Shown: positions 48,601 through 56,383, counted from the stretch's first letter. The stretch is DNA of 64,000 nt from Meconema thalassinum (GCA_946902985.2 OX336395.1:293689065-293753064); one strand, 5' to 3'. Numbers and translations are program-made. Notes: generated by a model not told the origin, from the sequence alone.

Positions 48601-51600
48601 CATACCATCCAAGTATCTGGTCCTCTCATCAGGGCCGGTCTTAGGGGTTTCAGCGCCCTGTGCGAAATTCGATTTTGCGCCCCTCTGTGCGAGGTGGGTT
48701 GCCTAACTGGCAAAAATTATGAGGTATCATAAAGAAGAATCATGAAAATATAAAATCGAAAATGCATGCACCGAATTATCGGATGAAATTAAATAAAATG
48801 AACCTAAAGTACATTTACCCATTTACTATATTACTTGAACATGCTTTACTTGCGTTGTACTAAGGGGATAGTCAAGGTAACACACAAAATATCGGCTGTA
48901 CGCTCGCATGATGCAAAAATACTGGACTTTATTAACTAATAGGTGATGCGTAACATATTACAATAACTATTTTTCAGTTGTGATGCAAAGTGTCAACATA
49001 ACAAAATCACTGCAAAAATACACTTACAGGAATCAAGTTTTACTAATTCAAACGACTTCGACACACAGGAAAAAAACACACTAAAACCCAAAACCTTACG
49101 AGAAGGGAGCTTTCCGTACTTCGACTGAGGCAAACTGTTTTACGAACTGGGCTAAATCCAGTGAGCGTGCAACATACCGGTAGTTCTCTATTGAAATTAA
49201 AGCAAGTTTTGACAGTCTCTCTTGGCCAATTATAGCACGCAGGTAGGTTTTAATCAACTTCAATTTTGAAAAGCTACTACGTTCACGCGAAGCGACAGTT
49301 ACCGGCAAGGTTAAGAGAATTCGCAAAGCTACATCGACGTTTGGAAAAACGTCAATCATATTCGTGCTGTAAATAAACTGCAACGCAGCGCGAGGGTTTT
49401 TGCGTTTGGTGGTAGGCGTGGGCTCAAATGTTGCCACTCAGAACATAGATCCATCCCACTTATTTCAGACTCATTATTTCCACTGGAAAGCTGCTTTTGC
49501 TAGTTCAAGCAACGATCCATGAGTGGACTACTATCTTTAATAGACCCAGGCAGTACCTTTAGATCGTACAAAAATCCCCATGTATCGGAATGCTGAATAT
49601 CTATAACTTCAGTCATAATTCTAAATTTTCCCGTATTGATTATGATATATAAATATATACACCGCGGACAGGCCATCAAGGACCACGCAAATATCACTTC
49701 TTTATAGGTCTAGTTTCCTTCTTTCTCTTCCAGAAGTCTTTCATCCTGGTCGACTGTGCAGCTCTTCTTTCAGCAGTCCATTCTCCTCTGTTGAGATTTT
49801 TCTTCTCCCCGACAAGAATTTTGAGACCAAAAATTTTTTTTCTGTACTCTATTCGATTCAGACAATCTTCTTCAGTAATTTTGAATTTTTGAAGTTCTTC
49901 TTTCATTTGTTTTACATAGCCTCCTTGTCCTTTATAGTTCCACATTTTATCAAAAATTTGTTTGTTTAACCTTGAGCAATCCATGCGGACCATATGTCCG
50001 TAGAACTGAAGTCGCCGTTTTCTGATCATCACTTCAAGGTTGTCGATTTTACTATAAATTTCTGCATTCGATTTCAGTCTATAACCTTCCTGTGTTTTCC
50101 TAGGACCATAAATCCTTCTTAAAATTCTTCTTTCTATCTTGAGCAAATTCTCCATTCCTGTTATATTTGTAGTTTCCATGCCGTACAAGATGACTGGTCT
50201 AACAACAGTATTAAAATGTCGTAATTTTGCATTGATAGACAGGTTCTTTTTATTGTATATATTTTTTGTACAAAAATTTAATCTTTCCAATTTCCCTTTT
50301 TTGTTCTCGATTGCCAATTTATCCGTCCCATTGCTACTAATTATTTCTCCAAGATATTTAAATCGGTCAGTGACCCTGATGCTCCCATAATTTGTTTTTA
50401 TCATTTTCTTAGTGTATTTCTGATCACTTGTCATCATCTCTGTTTTTACCAACGAAATCTGTAAGCCCGCTTTTTCCGCCGTTTCTTTTAACTGATCAAT
50501 TTGGTTAATAGCTTGTTCTGATTCAGCAAACAACGCTACGTCGTCAGCAACTGCTAAACCTTTGACTTTGAGGTTCTTATTCTTTGTACCAATTTTAGCA
50601 CTTGAATCGTTCTTCTCCCAAAACGTCCTCATGACTTTATCCAAGACCAAATTGAAAAGCAGTGGTGATAGACTGTCCCCTTGTCTTAGCCCAGTTTTTA
50701 CCTCGAAGGGCTCGCTAACTTCATTTAAAAATTTGACTCTGGAAATCGTATTAGTTAATGTAAGTTTTATTAAATTTATGGTTTTTTGATCAACTTGGTA
50801 TTCCTTCAATGTGTCAAAAACAGTATCCCTATCCACTGAATCATACGCTTTCTGAAAATCAACGAATGAGATAAAGATATTCTTTGGCCTGTTATTGTAA
50901 TATTTTAATATCAATTTTAAACTAAGAATTTGTTCTGCACACGATCTATTCCTTCTGAAACCTCCTTGGAACTCGCCAAGCTGTGGTTCGATCTGTGGTT
51001 CAAGTCTGTTTAAAAGTAATTTGGCAAATATTTTATATGTGACAGACAACAATGAGATTCCCCTATAACTATTGACATCAATTTTTGAGCCTTTTTTATG
51101 TAGTGGATGAATTAAGGCGATTAACCAGTCTTCTGGAATTGCTTCCTCAATCCAAATTTTCTGGAATAGATTTGTCGTCGCTATTAGAAATTCATCATCT
51201 ACAAGCTTCCACATTTCTGCAATTATTCCATCCTTGCCTGAGGATTTATTATTTTTAAGTGAGTTGATAATACATTTAACTTCATTCACATCTGGGGGCG
51301 TAGAGTCAAAATTTTGTGTTGTAAATTTGAAACTCAACTTGTCTGTCGGTTTTGGACAATTTAACAACTTCTTAAAATACGCAGGCAAGATATCACAATT
51401 TTCCTTGTTGTTTAATGCTAGGGTACCATCTTCCCTTTTGAAATTTAAACTCGGCGCTGAATATCCAGTGATTTCATTCTTAAATGCTCTATAAAACAAT
51501 CGGGTGTCATTTTTCTTAAAATTGTCGTCCATTTCCATTATTTGGTCCTTCATATATTTTCTTCGAATCGTTCTTAAAGTCTGGTGGGCCATTTTCCTTA

Positions 51601-54600
51601 ATCTTTGTACTTCCTCTAAATTTTCTGGAGTCTTGTTCCCGTTCCACTTGTGCCAAGCACAATGTCTTTCTTTGATCACTCTTTCACATTGTTCATTCCA
51701 CCAAGCATGTTTCCTATAAAAGTTCAACGGTGCAATTTCCTGAGCTGGTTCAAGAAGGTTATTAGTAACATCATTCCAATTGGTTGGTATTTTAAGTTTT
51801 CCTTGAAATTCTATCCTTTTTTCATTTGTAAGAACCTCTCTATTAATTTTCGGAATTTTAATTCTAGTTTTATTTTGTTTGCGTGTAAAAGGTATGAAAT
51901 TCATCTTGATTTGAGAAAGGTAATGATCTGAAGTTACATTAATGGATTTTCTGACCTTGACATTTTGAATTTGAAACAATTTCGAGAGATAGCTACATGA
52001 TCTAGTTGAAACTCACCCAGCAACGCATTTGGGGAGACCCATGTTTTCTTTTTACTTGGTTTTGCTTTAAAATGTGTGGACATAATCTTTTAGTTTAGAT
52101 GTTCACAGAGTTTAGCAGAGCTGAGCAAGGCGAAGGAGAGAGAAAGGAAGCGAGGATGCAGGGAGAGAGGGGAGTGAGGTTGAAGAAAGGGGTGCGGGTG
52201 TGACACGAGCTGGAGACAGAGTCAGAGAAAGAAATCTTAACAAACGGCACGTGTGGCTGGGCGAAGTCGGCTTCGACCCTCTGGTAGATGGTAGGACGTT
52301 TTAGCACAATACACGGGAGTGTTATGGCCCTTGTTAATTGTCGTTCATTCGAGTGCGTGGTGCGGATGGTGTAAAGTCGGGTCGAAGAACGAGAAACCCT
52401 ACAACAATGGCCTCCTCCGGTGAAGCTAGTGGAGCTGCAAACAAAGAACGAAGGTTGCAGCATGCAGAAGCTTTTAAAAAATTCGTCCGACCTTCAATAT
52501 CAATTGACGGGAGATCTTCTCAAACAAATCCTACTGATCAGTGCAACAATGTGCCGATCTGATCATTAATACTTTGACAGAAATGGGGCTAAAGCTAGAA
52601 GACCTTAGAGGCCAAGGCTTTGACAACGGCGCGAATATGAAAGGTAAACATAAAGGAGTTCAAGCTCGCATTGTAAAACAGTTCCCGCGCGCAAATTATG
52701 TTCCATGTGGTAGCCATTCTTTAAACTTAGTTTTATCTGACCCAGCCGAATGCTGTCCTTACTGCGTTACTCTATATGGCATTATTCAACGCATATATGT
52801 TTTATTTTCGTCGTCTCCTGGCCGGAGTTCTATTTTGTTGGCTCACATTTGTAATTTGTCTCTAAAAGATTTGAGTGCAGTGAGACCTTTTAGATACGAT
52901 ACGAATGGGGTAGTGGCAGCCTTAAAGGCCATTAAGGATAATCCTGCTTTTGATTCGGGGCTACGCCATGAAGCTGAATACCTGGCGAAAAAAATTGTTA
53001 CATTCAAATTTGTCGTTGCTGTTCTAGTATGGCACGACATTTTGTTTCAAGTAAACATAGTTAGCATAGCCATGCAAGCAGAAGCGATTGATATAGGCCT
53101 ACAAAAGGCTTCGTCTTTCGCTGAAGGTTGTATCGCATACCTTGAAAAATATTCCCAAGAAGGCTAAAGCTCAGGCTAAGGTTAAGTGCAAACAAGTGAA
53201 GCCACAACGACTCTTCAAAAAAAGTTTCTTTGACAATCTCCTAACAGTAGCTTTTAAGTCTGTAAGGAAGATAATTTTCTTTTACAAATATCCACTTTAC
53301 AATACATTTTATTTTATTTTTTATAATATATCATAACAGCGAACCGACCCGAAATATCACGGAAATGCCCGAGCGCTGCCGAAGGGCGATTTGGTTGGTC
53401 CCGGGCCCGGGTGTCAAGCCGGGTTGCGTTTCCACGATAGTGAAAAGGCATGGCATGGGAGAGAAAATTATAGTGTTTGCTAATCACTATTTCACTGAGT
53501 TGAACTTCAGTCCGTCACGGTCTAAGGTGCGCGTAGGGTTTTCAGTAGTGAGAGATAACACCGGTTGAACTTAAAAAAAAACCTGATTCCCATATCTGTT
53601 TGACGAACTCGCAACTTACCTATCTTGCCATTTGTGCAATAGGAAATAAATCAAAATTTGCCTATCTTTGGGGGGCGCCTAAGGCCGTTGGCGCCCTGTG
53701 CGACCGCACATGTCGCACACCCCTAAGACCGGCCCTGCCTCTCATTTCTTATTCTGTCCATCTTTGTAGCTCCAATACTGCTTCTCAAGAACCTCATCTC
53801 ACTGGCCTGTATTTTGCTCTTCTTCCTTCCTTTCATAACCCAGGTCTCCGAGGCAAACGTCGGATATATGATCTTTTTGCTGTTCTGAGGGACTTCCTTG
53901 CTCCATATCATGCTTCTCACACTCCTCCGGAATGATTCTGCTTGTCTCCCCCGCTTATTTATTTCTCTATTGTTTCTTCCATCATCTTGTATCAGGCTTC
54001 CCAGATACTTGAAACTCTCCACTTTCTTCAGCTGTTCCCCACCAATTGTTATTCCCGTTGTGGTTCTTTCCTTCTTCCTTGTTGTGATCACCATCTCACT
54101 CTTATTTATGCTAAATTTCATCCCATATCCTTGTATTATTCCTTCCCACACGTCGACTGTTCCTGTACCTCCTCCTTGTTTCCCCAAATCATCAAATCAT
54201 TTGCAAACACCATTGCTTTCATCTTTCCTTCCCCAATTACTTGTGCCACTCGGGTCATTATGTCATCCATCACCACAATGAAAAGTAGTGGTGACAGTGC
54301 ACTTCCTTGTTTCAGGCTGTTTCTGTGTTCCAACCCGTCCTATCTCTCTTGGCACCATCAGGTATTAATTGCAGTGTTCCCCTTACAGGAATGAGCTTCA
54401 GGTGAGACACAAAGTAATGCTTCTGTATTTTAACTCTTGCAGGAATTGGTCTGATGAACCACCTGGCAAGCACCATGAAATACATCGCCCTGGAGTATCA
54501 CATCGCCTTCCTGTTGGTGAACTTTGCAACACGATGGCACAGCGAGACAGTTCCAGGGGACGACGACGAGAAAGACGCTAGCCCTCTAGAGGTTATAGAG

Positions 54601-54768
54601 ACCATCAAGCCTACTCTGGGGAAGTACTGGCTTCACGTCCCCAGTACTCGTCTGTTTCTCGAGAAGAAGAATAGTTCAGAACAGGTGGTCATAAGTGTCA
54701 TAAAAAGCACCCACATTAAAGTCGGGAAGTCGTGCAGTGTCGTCATCTCCAACAAGGGAATGGAATGA
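33481..54768 (+). CDS. RAD51D: DNA repair protein RAD51 homolog 4 (RAD51D), complete, five exons
   Basis: RAD51D is an ATP-binding RAD51 paralogue. In other animals it works in the BCDX2 complex to help RAD51 load on single-stranded DNA in the nucleus. Coding exons are 33481-33624, 33750-33868, 37901-38111, 45463-45652 and 54443-54768. They sum to 990 nt, 329 residues plus TGA, close to human (328). Residues 1-48 form the N-terminal helical domain. Walker A is GFSACGKT at 107-114, with the key Lys at 113 as in human. Walker B is VRLIIIDS, with Asp at 205. A conserved C-terminal IKPTLGKYW-HVPSTR-type block lies in exon 5. Intron phases are 0, 2, 0 and 1, and the reading frame is unbroken. TAG lies in frame two codons before ATG 33481, fixing the start. 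The three large introns are full of transposons. Confidence 0.95.
33750..33868 (+). CDS. RAD51D: RAD51D exon 2
   Basis: Acceptor TTTGTTTCAG, then 39 codons plus 2 nt: EVLQIRHNIIANISAFPQKG and then ATGIQ. It contains the SAFP and S/A-TGI landmarks of RAD51D before the ATPase core. Donor CAAAG|GTATAA. The split codon AG|T gives Ser 88 with exon 3. Confidence 0.92.
33955..34701 (+). mobile_element. hAT (Buster/ZBED5-like) deletion derivative in RAD51D intron 2
   Basis: Ends CAGTGCTTTCCAAAC and (inverted) CAGAGCTTTCCAAAC form terminal repeats. Inside, about 34240-34445, a broken frame reads LSKRALIVLLQFSSTYLCES, then FSVMANAKTVKRG, the dimerisation region of ZBED5/GTF2IRD2-type transposases. No 8-bp duplication could be matched (GTCGAGGC against TATGGTCC). 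Confidence 0.75.
34976..35984 (-). mobile_element. RTE-type LINE 3' half in RAD51D intron 2
   Basis: The minus-strand frame has RT motifs QKGVRQGCNLSPILFNLYIE and the active-site LRFADDIVILANKPEDL, then CYLGSRITSDGRSKEDIKSR, SVVLYGSETWTIGAAEKRRI and a C-terminal LAQDREAWSAASNQSKD as in RTE/BovB-like elements. The GTT-rich 3' tail is at 34976-34990. ATACGTAT-type text at both ends may be the target duplication. 5'-truncated. Sister fragments: 40895, 44477 and 55848. Confidence 0.88.
36020..36990 (+). mobile_element. LINE 3' fragment (LINE-D), interrupted by a SINE
   Basis: Encodes YQYLGCIISSDYRIQLELRN, IWNEQVPLRSKQTLFQTYFV, YGLETCTTTNKRRLQASEMK and a downstream CLRWFGHVKRM-type region. Frameshifts and stops are present. 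The coding sense continues after the SINE at 36585-36910 (NRLKWRALVNQTRE), so that SINE entered later. Confidence 0.75.
36585..36910 (-). repeat. SINE-A with 14-bp duplication
   Basis: Inverse copy of the SINE-A sequence. CATTGGTACATGAA flanks both sides (36571-36584 and 36911-36924). It interrupts the LINE-D coding remnant within RAD51D intron 2. Confidence 0.9.
37151..37834. mobile_element. hAT MITE related to 20241-22016
   Basis: Ends CAGGGCTAGATTTGTGACGG and (inverted) CAGTGCTTGATTTGTG. Flanks are CATATATT and CCTATATT (7 of 8 identical). It is the inverse orientation of the 20241 copy and lacks its foldback. It lies 66 bp upstream of RAD51D exon 3. Confidence 0.82.
37901..38111 (+). CDS. 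RAD51D: RAD51D exon 3 (Walker A)
   Basis: Acceptor TGTTTGCAG|TGTTGAC. It encodes VDTMLEGGLLTGNLYELCGF, then ACGKTQLCLTAATNIAQYL. The P-loop GFSACGKT is complete. The exon ends with CDEE at GAAGAG|GTACCT, phase 0. Intron 3 is 7351 bp. Confidence 0.95.
38165..38640 (+). repeat. tRNA-derived SINE-B in RAD51D intron 3
   Basis: The head reads GCCTCCATGGTGTAGTGGTC (A box), then GGTTCGATTCCCGG (B box). A second GGTTCGATTCCCACC follows at about 38315. The A-rich tail is at 38630-38638. ATCGTA flanks both ends. It lies just after the exon 3 donor. Confidence 0.82.
38697..39440 (-). mobile_element. LINE-C clade 3' fragment in RAD51D intron 3
   Basis: Minus-strand frames encode VQKFKYLGEIITWNTNEKEA, SIVKPEATYASETLF and DRRIIRTIINKKHQ, then a C-terminal piece (FKEVQDDLEKLGITRQQIKD). 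A T-run at 39443-39461 adjoins its 5' side. Truncated and frameshifted. Confidence 0.75.
39650..39850 (-). repeat. SINE-C copy
   Basis: Shares AATGGGATCT-TTAACRTGCC-like text and AAATTTGCGCACCC with 23297-23537. The B-box region is degenerate (ATTCAATCCTGCAACC). Older than the 23-kb copy. Confidence 0.6.
40028..40175 (+). repeat. Dispersed repeat, inverse of 14150-14311
   Basis: Starts TTGGTTGGTTCCTTAGTTCA and contains GTAGCCCCGTGTACTTTGGG and ATAACCGGTGTTATTG. Class unknown. Confidence 0.55.
40190..40491 (-). repeat. SINE-D copy
   Basis: The minus-strand head reads GGCTTCGGTGGCTTAGTAGG, then GTGGGTTCAAACCCGGCC. The body matches 5117-5663 and 12978-13060. Confidence 0.7.
40590..40845 (-). 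repeat. tRNA-derived SINE of another family
   Basis: Minus strand: CCATGGTGTTGGGGCAGCGC, then CCCAGGTTCAAGTCCCGGCT as B-box region. The body is long and unlike SINE-A to E. No functional tRNA fold was drawn. Confidence 0.5.
40895..41362 (+). mobile_element. RTE LINE fragment
   Basis: Same text as the RTE at 34976-35984 on the other strand: ATGATGAAAATCAATCAATG (MMKINQC), EVGDFCYLESKITSDGRSKE and ETWTIGAAEKRRIEAFEMW. It is truncated at both ends, with stops. It lies in RAD51D intron 3. Confidence 0.8.
41650..42145 (-). repeat. SINE-B with 13-bp duplication
   Basis: Inverse copy of 38165-38640 with an A-rich tail (TTTTTCTTTTCTTTTC on +). TAGTGTATTAGAT flanks both sides (41637-41649 and 42146-42158). 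Confidence 0.9.
42790..43630 (+). mobile_element. LINE-C clade 3' half with poly(A) tail
   Basis: A 255-codon frame (42799-43566) encodes the thumb and C-terminus: KKVRKFKYLGEWITPNNSEI, YNTVIRPSALYAAECLQ, DRKILRKILGPVNDNG, RMSFFGHLERMEHHRLSYRI, and ends WTEERRAEHSSRMKIYW. After the stop come GGCCGAAACGACTC and a 17-base A-run (43614-43630). No stop interrupts this part, so it is a fairly young, 5'-truncated copy in RAD51D intron 3. Confidence 0.85.
43631..44476. other. AT-rich intronic DNA
   Basis: Within RAD51D intron 3. Words such as ACTAGCGGACCCGTGCGAG at 43730-43748 resemble ends of other repeats, but no element could be delimited and no exon was found. Confidence 0.35.
44477..44625 (+). 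mobile_element. RTE LINE 3' tail
   Basis: GGGGGTGGACCAAGGTTAGA through GCATCAAACCATTCAAAACA matches the last about 150 bp of the RTE copies at 34976 and 55848. Severely 5'-truncated. Confidence 0.75.
44690..45420 (-). mobile_element. LINE-C clade 3' fragment
   Basis: The minus strand encodes VIKPEALYASETLNLQIKTL, GPRIKNGIHYPK, MRRIQFLGHLERMKHTTYSI, and then GSTDLMNRNVIRNIVHTRGF and MHMKSYWARRKAQHT. Most similar to the 17110-17690 copy. It ends 43 bp before RAD51D exon 4. Confidence 0.78.
45463..45652 (+). CDS. RAD51D: RAD51D exon 4 (Walker B), GC donor
   Basis: Acceptor TTTATCCCTAG, then HIGEVMERMRVTRIEDVYQL and VRLIIIDSLPTFFFPFLGES. The exon ends GATG|GCAAGTGT: a GC donor with otherwise ideal consensus. 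Only this site gives a product that keeps both the frame and the gap-free spacing to the GLxLM segment. The GT four bases on would shift frame, and an upstream in-frame GT (GAAA|GTCACA) is weak and shortens the loop by four residues. Intron 4 is 8790 bp. Confidence 0.93.
45901..46866. mobile_element. TIR element containing a LINE relic
   Basis: Ends ATATGAAGAATAAGACTTTT and its inverse at 46847-46866 give about 45-bp terminal repeats including CCGCCTATTCAATACATTTA. The left end continues TACATGTTTCGGGGCC, as in the foldbacks at 16160 and 57424. Inside, + strand 46010-46560 encodes a LINE RT thumb piece (VNDFKYFGYKLSLLEEMD, TSEMKYMRRTAGVTKWGHKR, RNWLRHLNRMDRSRFPKAVV). Confidence 0.65.
46976..48206 (+). 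mobile_element. Tc1/mariner-superfamily element with long TIRs
   Basis: Ends CAGGGTGTATCAAAATGAAT and its inverse, with inverted similarity extending about 120 bp inward. TA flanks both sides (46974-46975 and 48207-48208). The + strand encodes an N-terminal HTH (MATREQKAFCVLQFARTESL, then VQRAF), later SDNNIRRWYHQFEDTGCLCK and GRPSEIEEHVERVRESF. A SINE-like insert (47445-47765) splits the HTH. The DDE core is missing. A short sibling is at 14436-15205. Confidence 0.78.
47445..47765. repeat. SINE-like insert in the mariner
   Basis: Starts ATCGTATGGCCTCGGGTGCT and ends with AGGAGCGAACCTGCAATC and CCTACCGTGGCAAGC, a tRNA-like head read inverted. Removing it roughly joins the two halves of the mariner HTH. 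The family is otherwise unseen here. Confidence 0.5.
49096..49690 (-). pseudogene. hAT transposase C-terminal part
   Basis: Minus strand: DTWGFLYDLKVLPGSIKDSS (upstream frame, stop after MDRCLN), then about 49437-49096 with PNVDVALRILLTLPVTVAS, ERSSFSKLKLIKTYLRAIIG and QERLSKLALISIENY, the hAT dimerisation block of ZMYM1-type elements. Broken by a stop near 49500. Confidence 0.82.
49694..51979 (-). CDS. LINE-C reverse transcriptase, 761 codons open
   Basis: The longest frame in the window. Order: end of the APE endonuclease (VTSDHYLSQIKMNF; upstream TWVSPNALLGEFQLDHVAIS at about 52045-51985 in another frame), linker with HAWWNEQCERVIKERHCAWH, RT fingers (IHPLHKKGSKIDVNSYRGIS), GGFRRNRSCAEQILSLKLIL, FVDFQKAYDSVDRDTVF, TGLRQGDSLSPLLFNLVLDK, active site VADDVALFAES, thumb FKYLGEIISSNGTDKLAIEN, and C-terminus WTAERRAAQSTRMKDFWKRK. 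The residue before ADD is Val where Phe or Tyr is usual. The endonuclease is truncated and frameshifted. It lies inside the hAT at 48630, antisense to RAD51D. Confidence 0.9.
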   Translation of the reverse strand: MFQIQNVKVRKSINVTSDHYLSQIKMNFIPFTRKQNKTRIKIPKINREVLTNEKRIEFQGKLKIPTNWNDVTNNLLEPAQEIAPLNFYRKHAWWNEQCERVIKERHCAWHKWNGNKTPENLEEVQRLRKMAHQTLRTIRRKYMKDQIMEMDDNFKKNDTRLFYRAFKNEITGYSAPSLNFKREDGTLALNNKENCDILPAYFKKLLNCPKPTDKLSFKFTTQNFDSTPPDVNEVKCIINSLKNNKSSGKDGIIAEMWKLVDDEFLIATTNLFQKIWIEEAIPEDWLIALIHPLHKKGSKIDVNSYRGISLLSVTYKIFAKLLLNRLEPQIEPQLGEFQGGFRRNRSCAEQILSLKLILKYYNNRPKNIFISFVDFQKAYDSVDRDTVFDTLKEYQVDQKTINLIKLTLTNTISRVKFLNEVSEPFEVKTGLRQGDSLSPLLFNLVLDKVMRTFWEKNDSSAKIGTKNKNLKVKGLAVADDVALFAESEQAINQIDQLKETAEKAGLQISLVKTEMMTSDQKYTKKMIKTNYGSIRVTDRFKYLGEIISSNGTDKLAIENKKGKLERLNFCTKNIYNKKNLSINAKLRHFNTVVRPVILYGMETTNITGMENLLKIERRILRRIYGPRKTQEGYRLKSNAEIYSKIDNLEVMIRKRRLQFYGHMVRMDCSRLNKQIFDKMWNYKGQGGYVKQMKEELQKFKITEEDCLNRIEYRKKIFGLKILVGEKKNLNRGEWTAERRAAQSTRMKDFWKRKKETRPIKK
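52407..53167 (+). pseudogene. hAT transposase N-terminal half
   Basis: ATG at 52407 begins MASSGEASGAANKERRLQHA. After a frameshift near 52545 it continues ADLIINTLTEMGLKLEDLRG, QGFDNGANMKGKHKGVQARI and YVPCGSHSLNLVLSDPA, the RNase-H-like start of DUF4371/ZMYM1-type hAT transposases. The frame stays open to 53167 but diverges after about codon 150. The C-terminal block is absent on this strand. Confidence 0.8.
54443..54768 (+). CDS. RAD51D: RAD51D terminal exon
   Basis: Acceptor TAACTCTTGCAG|GA. It encodes IGLMNHLASTMKYIALEYHI, LLVNFATRWH (in place of the usual VVTNH), IKPTLGKYWLHVPSTRLFLE, and a final ISNKGME before TGA. An acidic insert, DDDEKDAS, precedes the conserved LGKYW block. ATTAAA at 55054 may serve as polyadenylation signal. 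Confidence 0.93.
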
Positions 54769-55836
54769 TTATAACTCAAGGCTTGCTTTCCTGTGTATGT
54801 CCGGTTTCCACTCCATCCACGTCGAGACAGAAGATCTCTGCACTCTATTGAACAACAAAACAACTTGTTTCGTTAACTTTTGCAGTTAGAGCTAATGCTG
54901 TTAGCTGTTGGTTATTTTATGTCCTTACATTTTGTGCATTTACTGCACTATTTACTTTATGTATGTTCTGTACTTGCTAAAGTGTTTCTACCAAACATAC
55001 ACCTCCATATTGTTATCTAAACTGAACCAGGACTTAGAGCCTCTTGATTCATCATTAAAGGTTATTTAACTCTGCACAAGCATTTCATCAAACAGAAACG
55101 CTCGTTAACTTACCACTAACAAGGAATTACGTTAAATGGCCAAATCTGACCACTTGACTCTCTAAAGCATCGTTCAAGTGGTGGAAAACAGCTGAACTGT
55201 GCCTAGCGCATCTCACAATGGCGGTTTGTTTAATAGTTTCACATGAACTTTCATTCGTATGAATATAAAATATGTTTCTTCTTCACCTTTTGAGACCACA
55301 TAGGATCACTTGAACCAACCATTAGTTCGTCGACTTGTAGGAACTGTACGAGCCTTGCGGTCCTCCCAGTATTCCTTGAAAGACTTCCCATGGTTGACTG
55401 TCACGGTAACACCAATGAGGGACTAGGTCCCGAGTTACAAGTCTGGATGTGATCCAGAGAGGTGATAATAAGGCCGCTCCTCTGGAGAACAGACGCTGCA
55501 TTTTCTAAGCCGTTGACCACAAGTAGTTCATCCGCCTTTAGGGGAAGTTTCCCACCCCAAGGGCAAGAGAGTGCCCCAACCTCCACCAGTTCATCCGCCT
55601 CCCTAGAGAACCGTTGACCGGGTAGAAGTGGACTCCTTATCCCGGGAGTCACTCAGATGTCAGAGCCTTGTCAGTCTAAAGCAGGGTGCCCCACGTGCAG
55701 GTGAGGACGACTTTTGGGTAGATTTTACCCCTTACACATCATAAATATGTTTATGACAATGAAAATATAAAATATCACACACATTACTAAGTTTTAATAC
55801 CAAGAAAGACAAATACGGAAATTTTTAAAAAAGCAT
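54769..55836. other. RAD51D 3' flank
   Basis: ATTAAA at 55054-55059 is a plausible polyadenylation signal 286 bp after the stop. The rest shows no transposon end or exon; a G/C-richer block at 55410-55640 contains repeated AGTTCATCCGCC words. Confidence 0.4.
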
Positions 55837-55847
55837 ATCCGAAGTGG

Positions 55848-56383
55848 ATATAAAAAGTAGGTTGGCTCAGGCAAGATAAGCATTTCTACAGAAAAGGAAT
55901 TTGTTGACATCGAATATATATTTAGGTATTAGGAAGTCATTTTTGAAGGTCTTCGTCTGGAGCGTGGCGCTCTATGGAAGTGATACTTGGACTATTGGTG
56001 CAGCAGAAAAGAGGAGAATTGAAGTGTTTGAAATGTGGTGTTACAGGAGAATGATGAAGATCAGATGGGTAGATAGAGTTACAAACGAAGAGGTATTGAG
56101 ACTAGTGGGAGAGGAGAGATGTTTCTGGCAACTGCTAATGAAGAGAAGAGATAAGTTGGTAGGAGAGATACTAAGACACCCAGGAATAGCAGCAAGCTTA
56201 GTTATGGAAGGAAGGGTTGAGGACAAGAACTGTAGGGGTAGACCAAGGTTAGAATATGTTAAACAGATTGCCTCGAATGTAGGGTGTGGTAGCTATGTAG
56301 AAAAATGAAACGATTAGCTCAGGACAGGGAGGCATGGAGCGCTGCATCAAACCAGTCAAAAGACTGAGAACTCAAACAACAAC
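55848..56383 (+). mobile_element. RTE LINE 3' fragment with 11-bp duplication
   Basis: Encodes GIRKSFLKVFVWSVALYGSD, TWTIGAAEKRRIEVFEMWCY and RPRLEYVKQIASNVGCGSYV, matching the copy at 34976. The 3' end is AACAACAAC-like. ATCCGAAGTGG flanks both sides (55837-55847 and 56384-56394). Confidence 0.88.

Larger units (their letters stand above)
48630..53737. mobile_element. hAT (ZMYM1/DUF4371-like) with perfect 8-bp duplication and oppositely oriented halves
   Basis: Ends CAGGGCCGGTCTTAGGGGT on the left and the exact inverse on the right. CCTCTCAT flanks both (48622-48629 and 53738-53745). The C-terminal half of the transposase is on the minus strand (about 49620-49096), while the N-terminal half is on the + strand (52407-53167). 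A LINE-C copy (49694-52085) lies between them. The arrangement suggests an internal inversion or fusion of two copies before or after insertion. Confidence 0.88.
48278..54335 (-). mobile_element. LINE-B, split by a 5.1-kb hAT insertion
   Basis: The right part (54333-53746) encodes LKQGSALSPLLFIVVMDDIM, a degraded active site (VFANDLMIW), VESFKYLGSLIQDDGRNNRE and EMRFLRSSIGATKMDRIRNE. The left part (48621-48278) continues with MEEKRIPRRIHETKWEGKRT and RDRWLKGVEESVKTG. The inserted hAT duplicated CCTCTCAT. The LINE itself lies in RAD51D intron 4, antisense to the gene. Confidence 0.85.

Noticed and set aside
48239..48732. Several overlapping Ser/Pro/Leu-rich frames on the + strand
   Set aside because: They are the antisense of the LINE-B C-terminal coding region.
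53723..54187. Host gene on the minus strand antisense to RAD51D exon 5 region
   Set aside because: FKYLG and EMRFLRS motifs identify a LINE thumb domain, continuous with 48278-48621.
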